Notes: generated from the sequence alone by a model not told the origin. Positions 28,290 through 39,368 are shown, counted from the stretch's first letter. The stretch: 64,000 nucleotides of DNA from Prochlorococcus sp. AG-409-J16 (GCA_003215655.1 QCKB01000001.1:62001-126000); one strand, 5' to 3'. Numbers and translations are program-made.

Positions 28290-28344
28290 TTTATCATTTT
28301 ATTAGTTGGCAAGTTAGTTTGTTTATTTATTTTTAGTTGTTAAA

Positions 28345-28665
28345 TTAGACACCTGCACTTTCTATGAGCTTTGTTAGTTTATCTCTAAAATCTCCTTTTT
28401 GCATACCCCCCTTTAGTTCCCCTAAAAGCTTATACTCTCCATCTGGTTCAGTTACCAAAAGATATGTTGGCCAACCTATTCCTTGCTTGTCTGGATATTT
28501 TTCAAGCAATATGTGCCTATACTTTCGATACATTTGAACGTCCTGCATCTTTACATCTATAAATTGACAATTAAGCTCCTCTGTTACTTTAGAATCATAG
28601 TGACTCATCCTATGGCAAGTACCACAATCTTCTGAGCTAAATTTAATTAGACTTAGGGTAGGCAA
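28345..28665 (-). CDS. Thioredoxin-like protein with CGTC active site
   Basis: The 106-residue single-domain protein has the redox motif CGTC at residues 14-17 (SSEDCGTCHRM) and the cis-proline region GIGWPTYLLV, so it has the thioredoxin fold. The start has to be the TTG at 28665, because the first ATG (MSHYDSK) would cut off the active site. CGTC rather than CGPC is typical of a subset of cyanobacterial thioredoxin-like proteins. It has no signal peptide, so it should be cytosolic. It may act as a disulfide reductase or in redox signalling; the partner is unknown. Confidence 0.82.
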   Translation of the reverse strand: MPTLSLIKFSSEDCGTCHRMSHYDSKVTEELNCQFIDVKMQDVQMYRKYRHILLEKYPDKQGIGWPTYLLVTEPDGEYKLLGELKGGMQKGDFRDKLTKLIESAGV

Positions 28666-28767
28666 AATTTCTTGAAGTGTAAATATTTATTATACTACAT
28701 TATACTAGAATTATCAACAACATCATCCAAATAAAAATTTATCATTAGAACATGTAGATTTAGATTA

Positions 28768-29409
28768 CTACTTAGAAGCAATAACACAAAAGAAAGGGTC
28801 ATTTTTAAGTCCAATAAAATCAAAGAAAAAATTAGAATTACCCTGCATGAATTTCTGTATGTTAGTCCAGGAATTTGAACTAAGTATCCTTTCAATATAT
28901 AGCAATCTGCCTATATCATTTGTTTCTGACCAAACATAAGGTGTTTTGTTCCAAAAGGCTCTATCAGAAAAGGATACTATTATTTCGCCACCTTTTTTTG
29001 TTATTCTATAAAGTTCTTTGGTTAATGTTTCTGGATATTGTAAATATTGCCAACCTGCAACTATCATTATAGTGTCTATAGATTCTGATGATAGAGGTAT
29101 TTCCTGTGAATGATTTAGATTTTGCACCCAATATTCATCCATTCGAGTATTTGATTGTAATTCTTTTTCATTAAGGCCATGGATTATAACCTTCTCAAAA
29201 TGGTATTCTGGCGGAAGATGGCTAGTCCAACTACTCATTAGATCAAGAATCACCGAGGATTTCTTTAATCTCTCTCGATACATATTAGTTAATCTTTTTC
29301 TAAAGTATGAGTCTAAATGGTAGACATAACGTGGTTGTGAATAAAAAAGCTCATCATTACTGTCATCTAACTTACGTCGTAAAGAATCTTCTAGGAAATA
29401 AGAACACAT
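28768..29409 (-). CDS. Class I SAM-methyltransferase-like protein with a degenerate motif I
   Basis: The 213-residue protein has the order of a Rossmann methyltransferase: SSVILDLMSSWTSHLPPEY (motif I position), VIIHGLNEKEL, then ESIDTIMIVAGWQYLQYPETL, and RITKKGGEIIVSFSDR as the post-motif strand. The glycine-rich DxGxG loop of motif I is replaced by DLMSSW, which has no glycine. Whether it still binds SAM is therefore open. Relatives in cyanobacteria and plants share a DLMSSW-like sequence, so this looks like a family trait rather than decay. Function unknown. Confidence 0.7.
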   Translation of the reverse strand: MCSYFLEDSLRRKLDDSNDELFYSQPRYVYHLDSYFRKRLTNMYRERLKKSSVILDLMSSWTSHLPPEYHFEKVIIHGLNEKELQSNTRMDEYWVQNLNHSQEIPLSSESIDTIMIVAGWQYLQYPETLTKELYRITKKGGEIIVSFSDRAFWNKTPYVWSETNDIGRLLYIERILSSNSWTNIQKFMQGNSNFFFDFIGLKNDPFFCVIASK

Positions 29410-29457
29410 AAGTAGTTTGAAACTATGCTTAGATTAATATATAATTAATGAAAATAA

Positions 29458-29838
29458 CTATAGGTCTTTCGCTTGTCCTAAACCTATAGCTGCTCCTCCG
29501 AATATAAAGCCTAGAGCAGTTAATGGTGTAAGTAAATGATTTTCATCTTCAATTGGAAGAAGAATTGCAATATTTAGCAAACCTATAATAGAAGAGATAA
29601 AATAAATAAGGCTAGATATCATAATTATTAATCTCGCTAGTTTTATATTTACTCCTTGTTTACATATTATATTAATCATCGAGTTTGTTCCAAGTAGTAA
29701 ACAAAGAAAGATAAAGGCAAGTGCTAGGCATAGAAATATCCAGAGAACAGAATTAGAATTAAAAAGATTCCACAATGTATACAAGGAGCATGAGAATGTA
29801 AGCCATTTTGTTAACTCAAAAAAGGAAATTCTATTCAA
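29458..29838 (-). CDS. Small integral membrane protein, four predicted spans
   Basis: The 126-residue protein has hydrophobic segments near residues 12-28, 30-50, 68-93 and 103-120, with short polar loops. The frame opens at a TTG (29838), and a GAGG sequence 9 bases upstream supports it. I recognise no motif. The protein ends with GFIFGGAAIGLGQAKDL, a glycine-rich last span. Its neighbours are the methyltransferase-like gene and another small membrane protein, all leftward, but with about 50-110 bp gaps. Function unknown. Confidence 0.6.
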   Translation of the reverse strand: MNRISFFELTKWLTFSCSLYTLWNLFNSNSVLWIFLCLALAFIFLCLLLGTNSMINIICKQGVNIKLARLIIMISSLIYFISSIIGLLNIAILLPIEDENHLLTPLTALGFIFGGAAIGLGQAKDL

Positions 29839-29945
29839 AGTAATATCCTCTATTAAATTGATTTATATATTATAGTCACATTTTTTCTGTAGATAGTATA
29901 TTGACTTTTTTTTAATAAACTTCTTTACTATAAGAGATAATTATT

Positions 29946-30314
29946 TCAAATTCTCTTTGAGGAATTATAAGCCTTAAGTATGATCTTAGTAAACCTCAAA
30001 AGTGCGCCTAAAATCAAAACCATACCGAACAACGCTAACGCAACAATCAGAATACCTATACCAATTGATAGTAAAGCAGATAAAGCCTGAGCAATTCCTT
30101 TTAAAAGTTCTCCAAGACTAGAAATAAGTATTGATTTAGCATAAAGCCTTTGTGGCAACCAGTTGAGGTAAGAAATTATACAAGAACCAACAGTTAGCAT
30201 TAAGAGGGCTTCTACCAACTGACGCCATAAAGGTATTAATTTTCTTCGTTTCGAATCACTAAATACTTTTCGAGTTAGTTTAGATCTCTTGGTTTTTCTA
30301 CCTAGATTTGTCAT
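29946..30314 (-). CDS. Small membrane protein with a basic N-terminus
   Basis: The 122-residue protein starts with a very basic tail (RKTKRSKLTRKVFSDSKRRK) and then has two hydrophobic regions, near 32-52 and 76-112. The positive tail should stay in the cytoplasm. The second region (LGELLKGIAQALSALLSIGIGILIVALALFGMVLILGALL in the protein, described only by position here) is long enough for a hairpin. No known domain is visible. It lies 69 bp after the DUF4335 gene on the same strand. Confidence 0.6.
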   Translation of the reverse strand: MTNLGRKTKRSKLTRKVFSDSKRRKLIPLWRQLVEALLMLTVGSCIISYLNWLPQRLYAKSILISSLGELLKGIAQALSALLSIGIGILIVALALFGMVLILGALLRFTKIILKAYNSSKRI

Positions 30315-30382
30315 AAGGAACGTTCTATGGCATTTTGAGTAAACAGGCTCTTATTCTGGCCCCTCTACTCTAATAGTCAATA

Positions 30383-30982
30383 TTAGGAAGACTCACTAAT
30401 TTGTTCCTTTGGATCAGTTGGGATGATTGACTCCTCAGGAACCGGAACAACAATCCCAAGCACCATAATCAATACAAAAGAAAGTACACCTAGAAATGGT
30501 GTAGCAAAATTCTTTAGTTTTGATGCTTTAGCTGATCTCTCTTGTCTAGATAAAGGTTCATTTCTAGGAAGTTGCCAATAAACCTTAACTCTGGGGTCTA
30601 ATCTTAATGAATCAAGGCACCTAACTAAGTCGGCAAGTTCCGAGTCATCAAGTAGAAGCTTCATTGGCTCAATATTAACTTGACTACTTCTAAGGATTAG
30701 TTGGTGCTTACCATTATTTTGTGAAATACTTACAGGACTAGTCTCACCACCAAAGCTCTTATTAATACCAGACAGACAATAACGAGAGTATTGCATTACA
30801 ACTAGCATAAGAGACTTAAGATGTTCTAATTTACCTTCTAATTCTGTAGTACCTATTAATTCAAGTCTCCATAATGAAAGAATTCCCAATTGCTGATCAT
30901 TATGACCTTGAGAATAATCAGGTAACCCTTCTATATGAAGACGAGCACAAGATTCTTCGTAAACGAAGTTCAGTTTAAGCAT
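30383..30982 (-). CDS. DUF4335 family protein
   Basis: The 199-residue protein matches the cyanobacterial DUF4335 family. The N-terminal half contains SCARLHIEGLPD and ILSLWRLELIG, then a helical HLKSLMLVVMQYSRYCLS. A single hydrophobic segment (FLGVLSFVLIMVLGIVVPVP) near residues 165-184 anchors its C-terminus in a membrane. It is separated by only 8 bp from a DUF3038 gene upstream. The pairing of DUF3038 and DUF4335 genes is a recurrent cyanobacterial arrangement, so the two products probably work together. Biochemical function is unknown. Confidence 0.82.
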   Translation of the reverse strand: MLKLNFVYEESCARLHIEGLPDYSQGHNDQQLGILSLWRLELIGTTELEGKLEHLKSLMLVVMQYSRYCLSGINKSFGGETSPVSISQNNGKHQLILRSSQVNIEPMKLLLDDSELADLVRCLDSLRLDPRVKVYWQLPRNEPLSRQERSAKASKLKNFATPFLGVLSFVLIMVLGIVVPVPEESIIPTDPKEQISESS

Positions 30983-30990
30983 TTAATCAC

Positions 30991-31590
30991 CTATAAGAAT
31001 GTCGGATCTAGCAAACTTGCTCTAAGACGATCTTCACCTCCAGATCCTGATGAAAGTGCAAGAGTAAAAACTAGTTGTCTTAAGTGAATATTTTGTTTGT
31101 CTAAATGTAAAAGATTATGTACACCGGCTCTACGAGGATTCATTCGTTCTTCAATTAATTCTGATAAGCGTGTTTTTAAAAGATTCCATCTCTCCGAAGA
31201 TAAATCTTCTGGCTCATTTGAAGACAATAATTGATGAAGCAAAGGATATAAACGTTCTGACATAGAGCAAAGCAACTTAATTAAGGCATCAGTGTCACTA
31301 GAAGTAGGTTGTCCTCTTCTTGTGGTCTTCCTTAATGGGTTATAACAGCGTAATTTCCAAATCTCAACTCTATTAGGTAGCTGCTCCTTTAGCCCCATTT
31401 GCTCAGCTGCCCAAATCATCGCCTCTCCACTATTCAAATCCAAAGCCTCGATTATTAACAAGAGGATATCTAGACGTTGCAAGCCTTTCCTATCTAGAAG
31501 AGCTCCAGAAGGTTTTTTAAATTCAGGATTAATATCCCTATTTATGGAATCCATCACCTTGAATTCAGATTTTTCTATTAAGTCGCTCAT
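30991..31590 (-). CDS. DUF3038 family protein
   Basis: The 199-residue, mainly helical, soluble protein matches DUF3038. Typical stretches are LDILLLIIEALDLNSGEAMIW near residue 40 and LIKLLCSMSERLYPLLHQLL near residue 104. A C-terminal region reads LRQLVFTLALSSGSGGEDRLR followed by ASLLDPTF. It is the first gene of the two-gene unit with DUF4335. It diverges from apt, with 93 bp between the starts. Function unknown; conservation across cyanobacteria suggests a photosynthetic or membrane-related housekeeping role, which is inference. Confidence 0.82.
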   Translation of the reverse strand: MSDLIEKSEFKVMDSINRDINPEFKKPSGALLDRKGLQRLDILLLIIEALDLNSGEAMIWAAEQMGLKEQLPNRVEIWKLRCYNPLRKTTRRGQPTSSDTDALIKLLCSMSERLYPLLHQLLSSNEPEDLSSERWNLLKTRLSELIEERMNPRRAGVHNLLHLDKQNIHLRQLVFTLALSSGSGGEDRLRASLLDPTFL

Positions 31591-31683
31591 GTCTGAGATG
31601 ATGACAGGGAGAAGGGAATAAAGTCATTAGGGGTGGAATAGTTTTAAGAAGGGCACAAGTACCTACAAAAACCTATCAAAACC

Positions 31684-32202
31684 GTGGATCTAACCAAATA
31701 CGTAAGAGAAATTCCAGATTTCCCCAAAGAGGGCATTCTTTTTCGAGACATAAGTCCATTGCTCCGACATCCTCCAGCATGGGAGTTTGTATTGCACCAC
31801 CTTGATGCTTTTGCCCTTAAATGCAAGGCAGATGTTGTTGTGGGAATAGAAGCTAGAGGGTTCATCGTTGGCGGCGCCCTTGCTTTTAAGAGAGGAATTG
31901 GTTTTGTTCCTCTAAGAAAACCAGGGAAATTGCCAGGTAAAGTTTATGAGGTCAGCTATTCACTTGAATATGGAACTGACAGATTAGAAATGCTTCAAGA
32001 TAGCCTTCAGAGAGATCAGAAAGTACTTATTGTCGATGATCTTCTTGCTACAGGTGGAACTGTAAATGCTGCAATTGAATTAGTCCAAAAGGCAGACGTA
32101 GAAATTGTAGGCTGTGCTTTTATTGTAGAACTATTTGGTTTAGGTGGTCGAAGAAAGATACCTAACGAATTCCCTGTAGAGACGCTTATAAACTACGAAT
32201 GA
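31684..32202 (+). CDS. apt: Adenine phosphoribosyltransferase
   Basis: The 172-residue enzyme salvages adenine to AMP with PRPP. The N-terminal [21 protein letters not shown] is family-typical. [16 protein letters not shown] forms the adenine-site region, and the PRPP-binding loop is [17 protein letters not shown] (~116-132). The start is GTG (31684), which gives the usual N-terminus. Its 3' end overlaps the convergent DUF2949 gene by 10 bp. Confidence 0.96.
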   Translation: MDLTKYVREIPDFPKEGILFRDISPLLRHPPAWEFVLHHLDAFALKCKADVVVGIEARGFIVGGALAFKRGIGFVPLRKPGKLPGKVYEVSYSLEYGTDRLEMLQDSLQRDQKVLIVDDLLATGGTVNAAIELVQKADVEIVGCAFIVELFGLGGRRKIPNEFPVETLINYE

Positions 32203-32405
32203 TCCATTTCCCAATCAAGAACTTTTTGATATTGCTCTAAGCTTAGAAGTCCAAAACTCCATAAAACTATAGGTAGAGGTGCTTGTTCTAGATGAGCTTG
32301 CTTAAGACCAAGCTTTAAAGATTCATCAGTCAATCCAAGCTTCTGTTGGAGGAATCGGGTTAGAGAAGTAGAAGCTTGAGGTTGTGGATGACTTGAGTAA
32401 ACCAA
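32193..32405 (-). CDS. DUF2949 family small protein
   Basis: The 70-residue protein has the DUF2949 pattern [20 protein letters not shown] followed by [25 protein letters not shown]. This motif is abundant in cyanobacteria and predicts a small helical domain of unknown function. It ends within apt (10 bp convergent overlap) and lies upstream of, and in the same direction as, nothing obviously related. No transmembrane segment or metal site is visible. Confidence 0.8.
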   Translation of the reverse strand: MVYSSHPQPQASTSLTRFLQQKLGLTDESLKLGLKQAHLEQAPLPIVLWSFGLLSLEQYQKVLDWEMDHS

Positions 32406-32429
32406 AATGAAAATAATTAATTACAACTA

Positions 32430-33605
32430 TTATGAACGAAAATTCAAAATTGTCATTGGACCATCAGTCATCATTTTAAGAATGAGTCTCCGAAAAGTAC
32501 TCGAAGCTCTAAGGAGATTAAATCCAAATCTCCTAATCAACAATAAATAGTAATTATCATTAGAGAATAATCTTACAAGAAGATCCGTAATTAAACCAAC
32601 AAGTGCTATATCAAGTATTCTTTTGTATCTATATTTATATGAAATTTGATTTATTTTATTTGGACTAAATCCTGCTCTTTCGAAGAGGGAAATTATGACC
32701 TCAATATCTCTAATACATAGATTTAAGCCCTGTCCTCCAATAGGGTGGCAGGAATGACAGGAGTCACCTACTAATAAGATCGAATCACTTCCAAAGGTTT
32801 TAGAGAGAGATAGTTTAAGTGGAAAACATTTCGGATTATCTACTACATAATCAGGTTCAATTCCTTCGGGTAATATAGAAGCAAGAGAATCTAAAAATGA
32901 AGATTTTGATAAGAGCAACCGTTCTAAACATTTGGGATAGGGTGCACTCCAAACGACTTGAAATACATCTTTTCCCATTGGAAGTAGTGCTAAAGGGCCT
33001 TCCTTCCTAAAGATCTCATATGCAGTATTTTTATTGGCTCCCCTAATGAGAACTTTGGCAGTTAAGCAGCCCTGTTTATAACTATTCGACCATATTCCTA
33101 TATTAAGTGATTTTCTAGTTTGGGAAGATGGTCCATCAGCTGCTATCACAAATGCTGAATTATAGTCTGAGGTAGAAAATGAGCTGTTTAAATATAATTC
33201 AATATTATTATCACTAATTATCCTATCTATTAAAATACTCATCAAGTCAGCATGGTCAATAATCCATCCTACAGATTTGTAGATAGAGTTTTGAATAGAA
33301 AGATCATCTTTATTTAAAACTAGCGGTTTACAAGAGCTAATGTCTTCTATTCTTAAATAATCAAATGAATTGGTCTTTAAAACTATTTGATTCCATAATC
33401 CAACTTTCTGTAGAATCCTTCTCGTGGAATGCGTAATTGCATATCCACGGCTTCTGGAAAGAATTTGATCCTTTGTCAAAAGGTCATATACCTCTGCCTT
33501 AAATCCAATTTCTGAAAGTCCTATAGCCAGCATAGAACCAATAGGACCGCATCCAATAACTTTTATTGGATGCTTATATGTTATTTTTGCAGATTTGCTA
33601 GACAA
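32430..33605 (-). CDS. FAD-dependent monooxygenase, UbiH/UbiF-like
   Basis: The 391-residue flavoprotein has the GxGxxG dinucleotide loop VIGCGPIGSMLAIGLSEIGF (~16-35). The late FAD motif GDSCHSCHPIGGQGLNLCIRD near residues 284-304 replaces the usual GDAAH with GDSCH. A middle DG-motif equivalent is VIAADGPSSQTRKSL. The family hydroxylates aromatic rings, for example in plastoquinone or ubiquinone synthesis; the substrate here is not determined. The start codon may lie a few residues downstream. It is leftward, between DUF2949 and the membrane protein gene, with about 100 bp on the far side. Confidence 0.83.
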   Translation of the reverse strand: MSSKSAKITYKHPIKVIGCGPIGSMLAIGLSEIGFKAEVYDLLTKDQILSRSRGYAITHSTRRILQKVGLWNQIVLKTNSFDYLRIEDISSCKPLVLNKDDLSIQNSIYKSVGWIIDHADLMSILIDRIISDNNIELYLNSSFSTSDYNSAFVIAADGPSSQTRKSLNIGIWSNSYKQGCLTAKVLIRGANKNTAYEIFRKEGPLALLPMGKDVFQVVWSAPYPKCLERLLLSKSSFLDSLASILPEGIEPDYVVDNPKCFPLKLSLSKTFGSDSILLVGDSCHSCHPIGGQGLNLCIRDIEVIISLFERAGFSPNKINQISYKYRYKRILDIALVGLITDLLVRLFSNDNYYLLLIRRFGFNLLRASSTFRRLILKMMTDGPMTILNFRS

Positions 33606-33704
33606 ACGAGGTAAGAATCTTTAGTTGAATAGGTGATCTAAATTTAATTTGATCTATGATTTCTATGGAAACGACATAAATATTTTTAGTAGTTAGCACT
33701 AAGC

Positions 33705-34364
33705 TTATTTCTCTCTGGGACTAGATAGCAACCGTTGACAGATTTCTTCAAAAGCAGGTCTAAGTAGAAAAGGGTATTCGCCTATCCAAATTCTTTGTTT
33801 TGGAATCCATGCGTCACTTAGAGCTGAAATTCTGTTGAAATCATTACGTTCACTAAAGGCCAAGCAACAAACTTTTGTACCCGGACGAATAATCTGGTGT
33901 TTCTTTTCCATTGGAAAACGAATTTGTCCTAAATAACCATCTTCATCTTCTAATTCCAATATCATCCAAGTACGTCTATTTTCTATAAGTTCAAGCTCTC
34001 CTCGCTCATTTGCCTGTTCATGACTATCCTCAACTCTTTCTCGTGTAAATAGGTTTGTGATTTGGCCATAAAACAAAGCTGAACATGAGTACTTTCTTAA
34101 TTCTGAGTTCCTTCTACCGGCTTCAACTATTGGTCCCCAGAGTATGTACAGAAGAAATGCTACTCCGATGATTAGCCAAATTGAATAAAAGCGGCTTGCA
34201 ACTTGGTTTTGACTAATTAAAAGGGTTATGACCCCACCAATTGAGGAGATAAGAACTCTTTGAAGAATTTTTCTTGGATTTCCTAATGCAGACCTAAACT
34301 GATTGCCTGTAGCAACAGCTGGTATTAGCTTATCAAGATCTGCTGGGCGTAAAGGAATCAACAT
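33705..34364 (-). CDS. Conserved hypothetical protein with two N-terminal membrane segments
   Basis: The 219-residue protein has hydrophobic stretches near residues 36-50 (ISSIGGVITLLISQN) and 58-78 (SIWLIIGVAFLLYILWGPIV). The ~140 residues after them form a soluble domain with several beta strands (RTWMILELEDEDGYLGQIRF, and GTKVCCLAFSERNDFNRISALSD). It looks like a membrane-anchored cytoplasmic domain. It is 13 bp after dapB on the same strand, so the two may be co-transcribed. I do not recognise a named domain. Confidence 0.65.
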   Translation of the reverse strand: MLIPLRPADLDKLIPAVATGNQFRSALGNPRKILQRVLISSIGGVITLLISQNQVASRFYSIWLIIGVAFLLYILWGPIVEAGRRNSELRKYSCSALFYGQITNLFTRERVEDSHEQANERGELELIENRRTWMILELEDEDGYLGQIRFPMEKKHQIIRPGTKVCCLAFSERNDFNRISALSDAWIPKQRIWIGEYPFLLRPAFEEICQRLLSSPREK

Positions 34365-34377
34365 ATTAATCGGATTT

Positions 34378-35232
34378 TTAAATCAACCTCTCAAGGCCAT
34401 AAACAAGTCCCTCAAGGTTACGAACCTTACGCACAGCAATCAAAACTCCTGGCATATAGGCAGAACGATCAATTGTGTCATGTCTAAGGGTATATGTCTC
34501 ACCATTTGAACCAAACATGACTTCTTGATGAGCAACTAATCCAGGAAGACGAATCGAGTGGAGCCTTAAGCCACTTTCTCTTAGACCACCTCTCGAACAG
34601 CTAAGTGATTCTTCTTCTTTAACGTCAGAATGATTAAAAGATTTGCCTAGGTCCTCGATTATCTCAGCAGTTTTTATACACGTTCCACTCGGAGCATCTG
34701 CCTTTTGATTGTGATGGAGTTCCGTAAGCTCAGCATGATCATAAAAACTTGCTGCTGCTGCTGCTGCTTGTTGAAGCAGAACCATTCCTATGGAGAAGTT
34801 TGGTATTACAGCGCTACCAATACAAGCTTTCTCCGCAAAAACAGATAAGTCTTTTAACTGATCAGACGATAATCCTGTTGTCCCAATAACTGGGTGAACC
34901 CCATAAGCAATTGCGGCTCTGGTGTGTTCATAAACGACAGAGGGATGAGTGAAATCAACCAAAACCGAACCTTGACCAGGTCCTAAATCACGAACTTGTT
35001 GACTAGCCATACAAAGACAAGCTTCTAAATCAGATGTCAAAGAAACTCCCATAGGACCAAGTCCAAGCTCTATGCCTACATCCAATCCTTCCTTGCCTGG
35101 GGTTGTATCCACTGCTCCTACTAACTGGCAATCGGAAGCCATAGCAATTGATTTGACAACCTCAGCACCCATACGACCTAAGGCGCCAGCTACAACTAAA
35201 GAGATTGAACTGTTCTTTGATTTCATTGTCAT
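34378..35232 (-). CDS. dapB: 4-hydroxy-tetrahydrodipicolinate reductase
   Basis: The 284-residue enzyme catalyses the NAD(P)H-dependent step after DapA in lysine and meso-diaminopimelate synthesis. The nucleotide-binding loop [15 protein letters not shown] lies near residues 14-28. The catalytic signature [20 protein letters not shown] (~170-189) contains the active-site His and Lys. VIGTTGLS precedes it. The gene diverges from chlH, leaving 110 bp between the starts, a likely dual promoter region. Confidence 0.97.
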   Translation of the reverse strand: MTMKSKNSSISLVVAGALGRMGAEVVKSIAMASDCQLVGAVDTTPGKEGLDVGIELGLGPMGVSLTSDLEACLCMASQQVRDLGPGQGSVLVDFTHPSVVYEHTRAAIAYGVHPVIGTTGLSSDQLKDLSVFAEKACIGSAVIPNFSIGMVLLQQAAAAAASFYDHAELTELHHNQKADAPSGTCIKTAEIIEDLGKSFNHSDVKEEESLSCSRGGLRESGLRLHSIRLPGLVAHQEVMFGSNGETYTLRHDTIDRSAYMPGVLIAVRKVRNLEGLVYGLERLI

Positions 35233-35342
35233 TTGTTGGTTTTAAAGAAACCTATTAAAAAAAATCGTGTAACACCAGAGCTCCCACACACGCATTACGC
35301 GGCTGTCACTCGTAGGCTTAGTGAAAATACTCAGATTAAAAG

Positions 35343-38300
35343 GTGTTTACGCAGGTACGTTCATCCAACCGCAGAGTTTCACCAGCAGAAGGGCATTCCC
35401 ACAAATCAGTAATGAAAGCTGTTTATGTGGTCTTAGAGCCCCAATACCAAAATGCATTGACTCAAGCAGCTAAAGGACTCAATGCCAAAAATGGTGAACT
35501 AGGTATAGAACTTAGTGGATATTTAATAGAAGAGCTAAGAAATTCAGATAATTATGAAGACTTCAAATCTGACATCGAATCCGCAGATGTATTCATTGCT
35601 TCTTTAATTTTCATAGAGGACCTTGCACAAAAGGTAGTAGAAGCAGTAGCCCCACATAGAGAAAAGTTAAAAGCTGCTGTTGTATTTCCTTCCATGCCGG
35701 AAGTTATGCGACTAAATAAACTTGGAACATTTTCTATGGCTCAACTTGGACAAAGTAATAGTGCCATAGCAAATTTCATGAAGAAAAGGAAGGAATCTGG
35801 TGGTACAGGATTCCAAGATGCGATGCTCAAATTATTAAATACTCTACCCTCCATACTCAAATACTTACCGGTAGATAAGGCACAAGATGCAAGGTGTTTT
35901 ATGCTTAGCTTCCAGTATTGGCTAGGTGGCACGCCAGATAATCTTAGAAATCTATTCTTAATGATTGCAGATAAATATGTATTTCCAGTAACTGAAGGAG
36001 AACAAAGGCCCGAATTAAAAGTAGCTGAACCAGAAATATTTCCAGATCTAGGAATATGGCACCCTTTAGCTAGTAATATGTTTGAAGATATAAAAGAATA
36101 TCTAAATTGGACAGAAAGTAGAAAGGATCTATCTGCTAAAGCCCAAAAAGGTCCTTTAATTGGACTTGTCTTACAAAGAAGTCACATCGTTACAGGAGAT
36201 GATGCTCATTATGTTGCTGTAATTCAAGAGCTTGAGTACCGGGGAGCACGTGTTCTTCCAATCTTTTGTGGAGGTCTTGACTTTTCTAAACCAGTAAATG
36301 CATTTTTCTATGACCCACTTAATCAAGAGGTTCCGCTTGTTGATGGAGTTGTTTCACTAACAGGCTTTGCGCTTGTTGGTGGTCCTGCCAGACAGGATCA
36401 TCCTAAAGCTATTGAATCTCTAAAAAGGCTAAATAGACCGTACATGGTTGCACTTCCATTGGTATTCCAAACAACTCAAGAATGGGAAGGAAGTGACCTC
36501 GGTCTTCATCCAGTTCAAGTAGCACTACAAATAGCAATACCAGAACTTGATGGAGCTATAGAACCAATTGTTCTTTCAGGAAGAGACGATGCAACCGGTA
36601 AAGCCCATACTCTTCAAGATCGTGTTGATGCAATAGCTGAAAGAGCAATTAGATGGTCATCCTTAAGAATTAAAAGCAGAAAAGACAAAAAACTTGCTAT
36701 TACAATCTTTAGTTTTCCACCTGACAAAGGAAATGTTGGAACAGCAGCATATTTAGATGTTTTTGGTTCTATTTATAGGGTACTTGAAGAGATGAAAGCT
36801 AAAGGTTACTTGATCAAAGATTTACCAAAAAGCCCCAAACTGCTAATGGAGTCATTAATAAATGATCCTGAAGCATTACAAGGGGCACCGGAACTATCCA
36901 TAGCTCATCGTATGTCAGTTAAAGAGTATGAAAGTCTTACTCCTTATTCAGACAGACTTGAAGAGAACTGGGGGAAACCTCCTGGAAATTTAAATAGTGA
37001 TGGTCAAAATCTATTAATATATGGAAGACATTTTGGGAACGTATTTGTAGGAGTACAGCCAACATTTGGTTATGAAGGTGACCCTATGCGGCTCCTTTAT
37101 TCAAGAAGTGCAAGCCCCCATCATGGTTTTGCAGCTTATTACACATATTTAGAAAAAGTATGGCAAGCCGATGCTGTACTCCACTTCGGAACCCATGGAT
37201 CACTTGAGTTTATGCCTGGTAAGCAAATGGGCATGAGTGAGAATTGTTATCCTGATTCACTTATTGGAGGATTACCAAATCTTTATTACTACGCTGCTAA
37301 TAACCCTTCTGAAGCAACTATTGCTAAGAGGCGTGGCTATGCATCAACAATCAGCTATCTAACACCTCCAGCTGAAAATGCAGGACTTTATAAAGGCCTA
37401 AAAGAGTTAGGAGAGCTAGTTGGTTCATATCAGCAACTAAGAGAAAGTAGCAGAGGTGTACAAATAGTTAATGCCATTATAGAAACATCAAGAAAATGCA
37501 ATCTAGATCAGGATGTCGACCTTCCTAATGAAGATGCATCTTCACTTGATTTAGATAAGCGAGATTCAATTGTAGGGTCGGTATATAAACAATTAATGGA
37601 AATAGAAAGTCGCTTACTTCCATGTGGATTACATACAATTGGAATGCCTCCAACGGCTGAGGAGGCAATTGCGACTTTGGTTAGTATTGCAGCATTAGAA
37701 AGAGAAGATGAAAACCTACGTTCCTTACCAGGCCTGCTTGCCGAATCTAAGGGAAAAGATATACAAGATATCTATAAAGGAAATAACAACGGAATTCTTC
37801 AAGACGTTGAATTAAATAAAATAATCACGGAAACATCTAGAGAAGCTGTAGCAGCATTAGTTCTTAATTTAACAGACAAAGATGGCAGAGTATCTATGAA
37901 ACAGAACCTTGGTGGAATATTAATTAAATTATTAACGAAGATTGGTTTTAATTTTCCATCTCCATGGCAAAGAGCTTGTAATAAAAATGGTTTCAAGACA
38001 ATAGATATAGCTTCTTTAGATAAATTATTTGAATATCTAAACTTCTGTCTCAAGCAAATATGTGCCGACAAAGAAATGGAAAGTCTTCTTAAGGCATTAG
38101 ATGGAGACTATGTACTACCTGGCCCAGGAGGAGATCCAATACGTAATCCTGGAGTTTTACCAAGTGGAAAAAATATACATGCACTAGATCCTCAATCAAT
38201 ACCTACCACTGCTGCGGTTGCTGCAGCAAAAGTTGTAGTTGACAAACTTATAGAAAGGCAAAAAGAAGAACAAGGAGGTTGGCCTGAAACAATAGCCTGT

Positions 38301-39368
38301 GTTTTATGGGGAACCGATAATATAAAAACATATGGAGAATCGCTTGCTCAGATACTTTGGTTTATAGGTGTAAGACCAAAACCTGATTCTGTCGGTAGAG
38401 TAAATAAACTTGAATTAATTCCTTTAGAAGAGTTAGGTCGACCACGTATAGATGTTGTAGTTAATTGTTCTGGAGTATTCAGGGATTTGTTCATAAACCA
38501 AATGGCACTAATTGACCAAGGAGTCAAACTTGCAGCTGAAGCAGATGAACCATCTGATCAAAATTTCGTTCGCAAGCACTCATTAGAACAAGCAGCATCG
38601 CAAGGAGTAAGTCTTAGAGAAGCAGCAAGTCGTGTCTTCTCTAATTCAAGTGGAAGTTATAGCTCTAATGTTAATTTGGCAGTAGAGAATTCCACTTGGG
38701 AAGAAGAAGGTGAACTCCAAGAAATGTACTTATCAAGAAAGACATTTGCATTTAATGCAGACAATCCCGGTGAGATGAATCAAAACAGAGAAGTTTTTGA
38801 ATCTGTCATGAAAACAGCAGATGTAACCTTTCAAAATCTAGACTCTTCAGAAATATCTCTTACAGACGTCAGTCATTATTTCGATTCAGACCCAACTAAA
38901 TTAATAAAAAACCTAAGACAAGATGGCAAAGAACCAAGTAGCTATATAGCAGATACAACAACTGCAAATGCTCAAGTTAGGTCATTAAGTGAAACAATCC
39001 GACTCGATTCCAGAACAAAATTACTTAATCCTAAATGGTACGAAGGAATGTTGAATTCTGGCTATGAAGGTGTAAGAGAAGTTTCAAACAGACTTAACTA
39101 TACTTTGGGCTGGAGTGCAACCAGTGGACAAGTAGATAATTTTGTATACGAAGAATCAAATGAGACGTTTATAAATGATCCTGAGATGCGAAAAAGATTA
39201 ATGGAGCTAAATCCCCATAGCTTTAGGAGAATTGTTGGAACTTTGCTAGAAGTTAATGGCCGCGGTTATTGGGAAACCTCAGAAGAAAATATTGAACAGC
39301 TTAGAGAACTATACCAAGAAGTAGAAGATAGAATAGAAGGTGTTACCAATGATAAGAAAGAAACATAA
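35343..39368 (+). CDS. chlH: Magnesium chelatase subunit H
   Basis: The 1341-residue porphyrin-binding subunit inserts Mg2+ into protoporphyrin IX together with ChlI and ChlD, committing it to chlorophyll synthesis. The start is GTG at 35343, which gives the usual cyanobacterial N-terminus ([20 protein letters not shown]). Core motifs are [26 protein letters not shown] near residue 616, the [19 protein letters not shown] stretch, and [30 protein letters not shown] near residue 985. It is the paralogue of CobN at 18843-22595. It diverges from dapB. Its own transcription probably starts within the 110-bp gap. Confidence 0.98.
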   Translation: MFTQVRSSNRRVSPAEGHSHKSVMKAVYVVLEPQYQNALTQAAKGLNAKNGELGIELSGYLIEELRNSDNYEDFKSDIESADVFIASLIFIEDLAQKVVEAVAPHREKLKAAVVFPSMPEVMRLNKLGTFSMAQLGQSNSAIANFMKKRKESGGTGFQDAMLKLLNTLPSILKYLPVDKAQDARCFMLSFQYWLGGTPDNLRNLFLMIADKYVFPVTEGEQRPELKVAEPEIFPDLGIWHPLASNMFEDIKEYLNWTESRKDLSAKAQKGPLIGLVLQRSHIVTGDDAHYVAVIQELEYRGARVLPIFCGGLDFSKPVNAFFYDPLNQEVPLVDGVVSLTGFALVGGPARQDHPKAIESLKRLNRPYMVALPLVFQTTQEWEGSDLGLHPVQVALQIAIPELDGAIEPIVLSGRDDATGKAHTLQDRVDAIAERAIRWSSLRIKSRKDKKLAITIFSFPPDKGNVGTAAYLDVFGSIYRVLEEMKAKGYLIKDLPKSPKLLMESLINDPEALQGAPELSIAHRMSVKEYESLTPYSDRLEENWGKPPGNLNSDGQNLLIYGRHFGNVFVGVQPTFGYEGDPMRLLYSRSASPHHGFAAYYTYLEKVWQADAVLHFGTHGSLEFMPGKQMGMSENCYPDSLIGGLPNLYYYAANNPSEATIAKRRGYASTISYLTPPAENAGLYKGLKELGELVGSYQQLRESSRGVQIVNAIIETSRKCNLDQDVDLPNEDASSLDLDKRDSIVGSVYKQLMEIESRLLPCGLHTIGMPPTAEEAIATLVSIAALEREDENLRSLPGLLAESKGKDIQDIYKGNNNGILQDVELNKIITETSREAVAALVLNLTDKDGRVSMKQNLGGILIKLLTKIGFNFPSPWQRACNKNGFKTIDIASLDKLFEYLNFCLKQICADKEMESLLKALDGDYVLPGPGGDPIRNPGVLPSGKNIHALDPQSIPTTAAVAAAKVVVDKLIERQKEEQGGWPETIACVLWGTDNIKTYGESLAQILWFIGVRPKPDSVGRVNKLELIPLEELGRPRIDVVVNCSGVFRDLFINQMALIDQGVKLAAEADEPSDQNFVRKHSLEQAASQGVSLREAASRVFSNSSGSYSSNVNLAVENSTWEEEGELQEMYLSRKTFAFNADNPGEMNQNREVFESVMKTADVTFQNLDSSEISLTDVSHYFDSDPTKLIKNLRQDGKEPSSYIADTTTANAQVRSLSETIRLDSRTKLLNPKWYEGMLNSGYEGVREVSNRLNYTLGWSATSGQVDNFVYEESNETFINDPEMRKRLMELNPHSFRRIVGTLLEVNGRGYWETSEENIEQLRELYQEVEDRIEGVTNDKKET

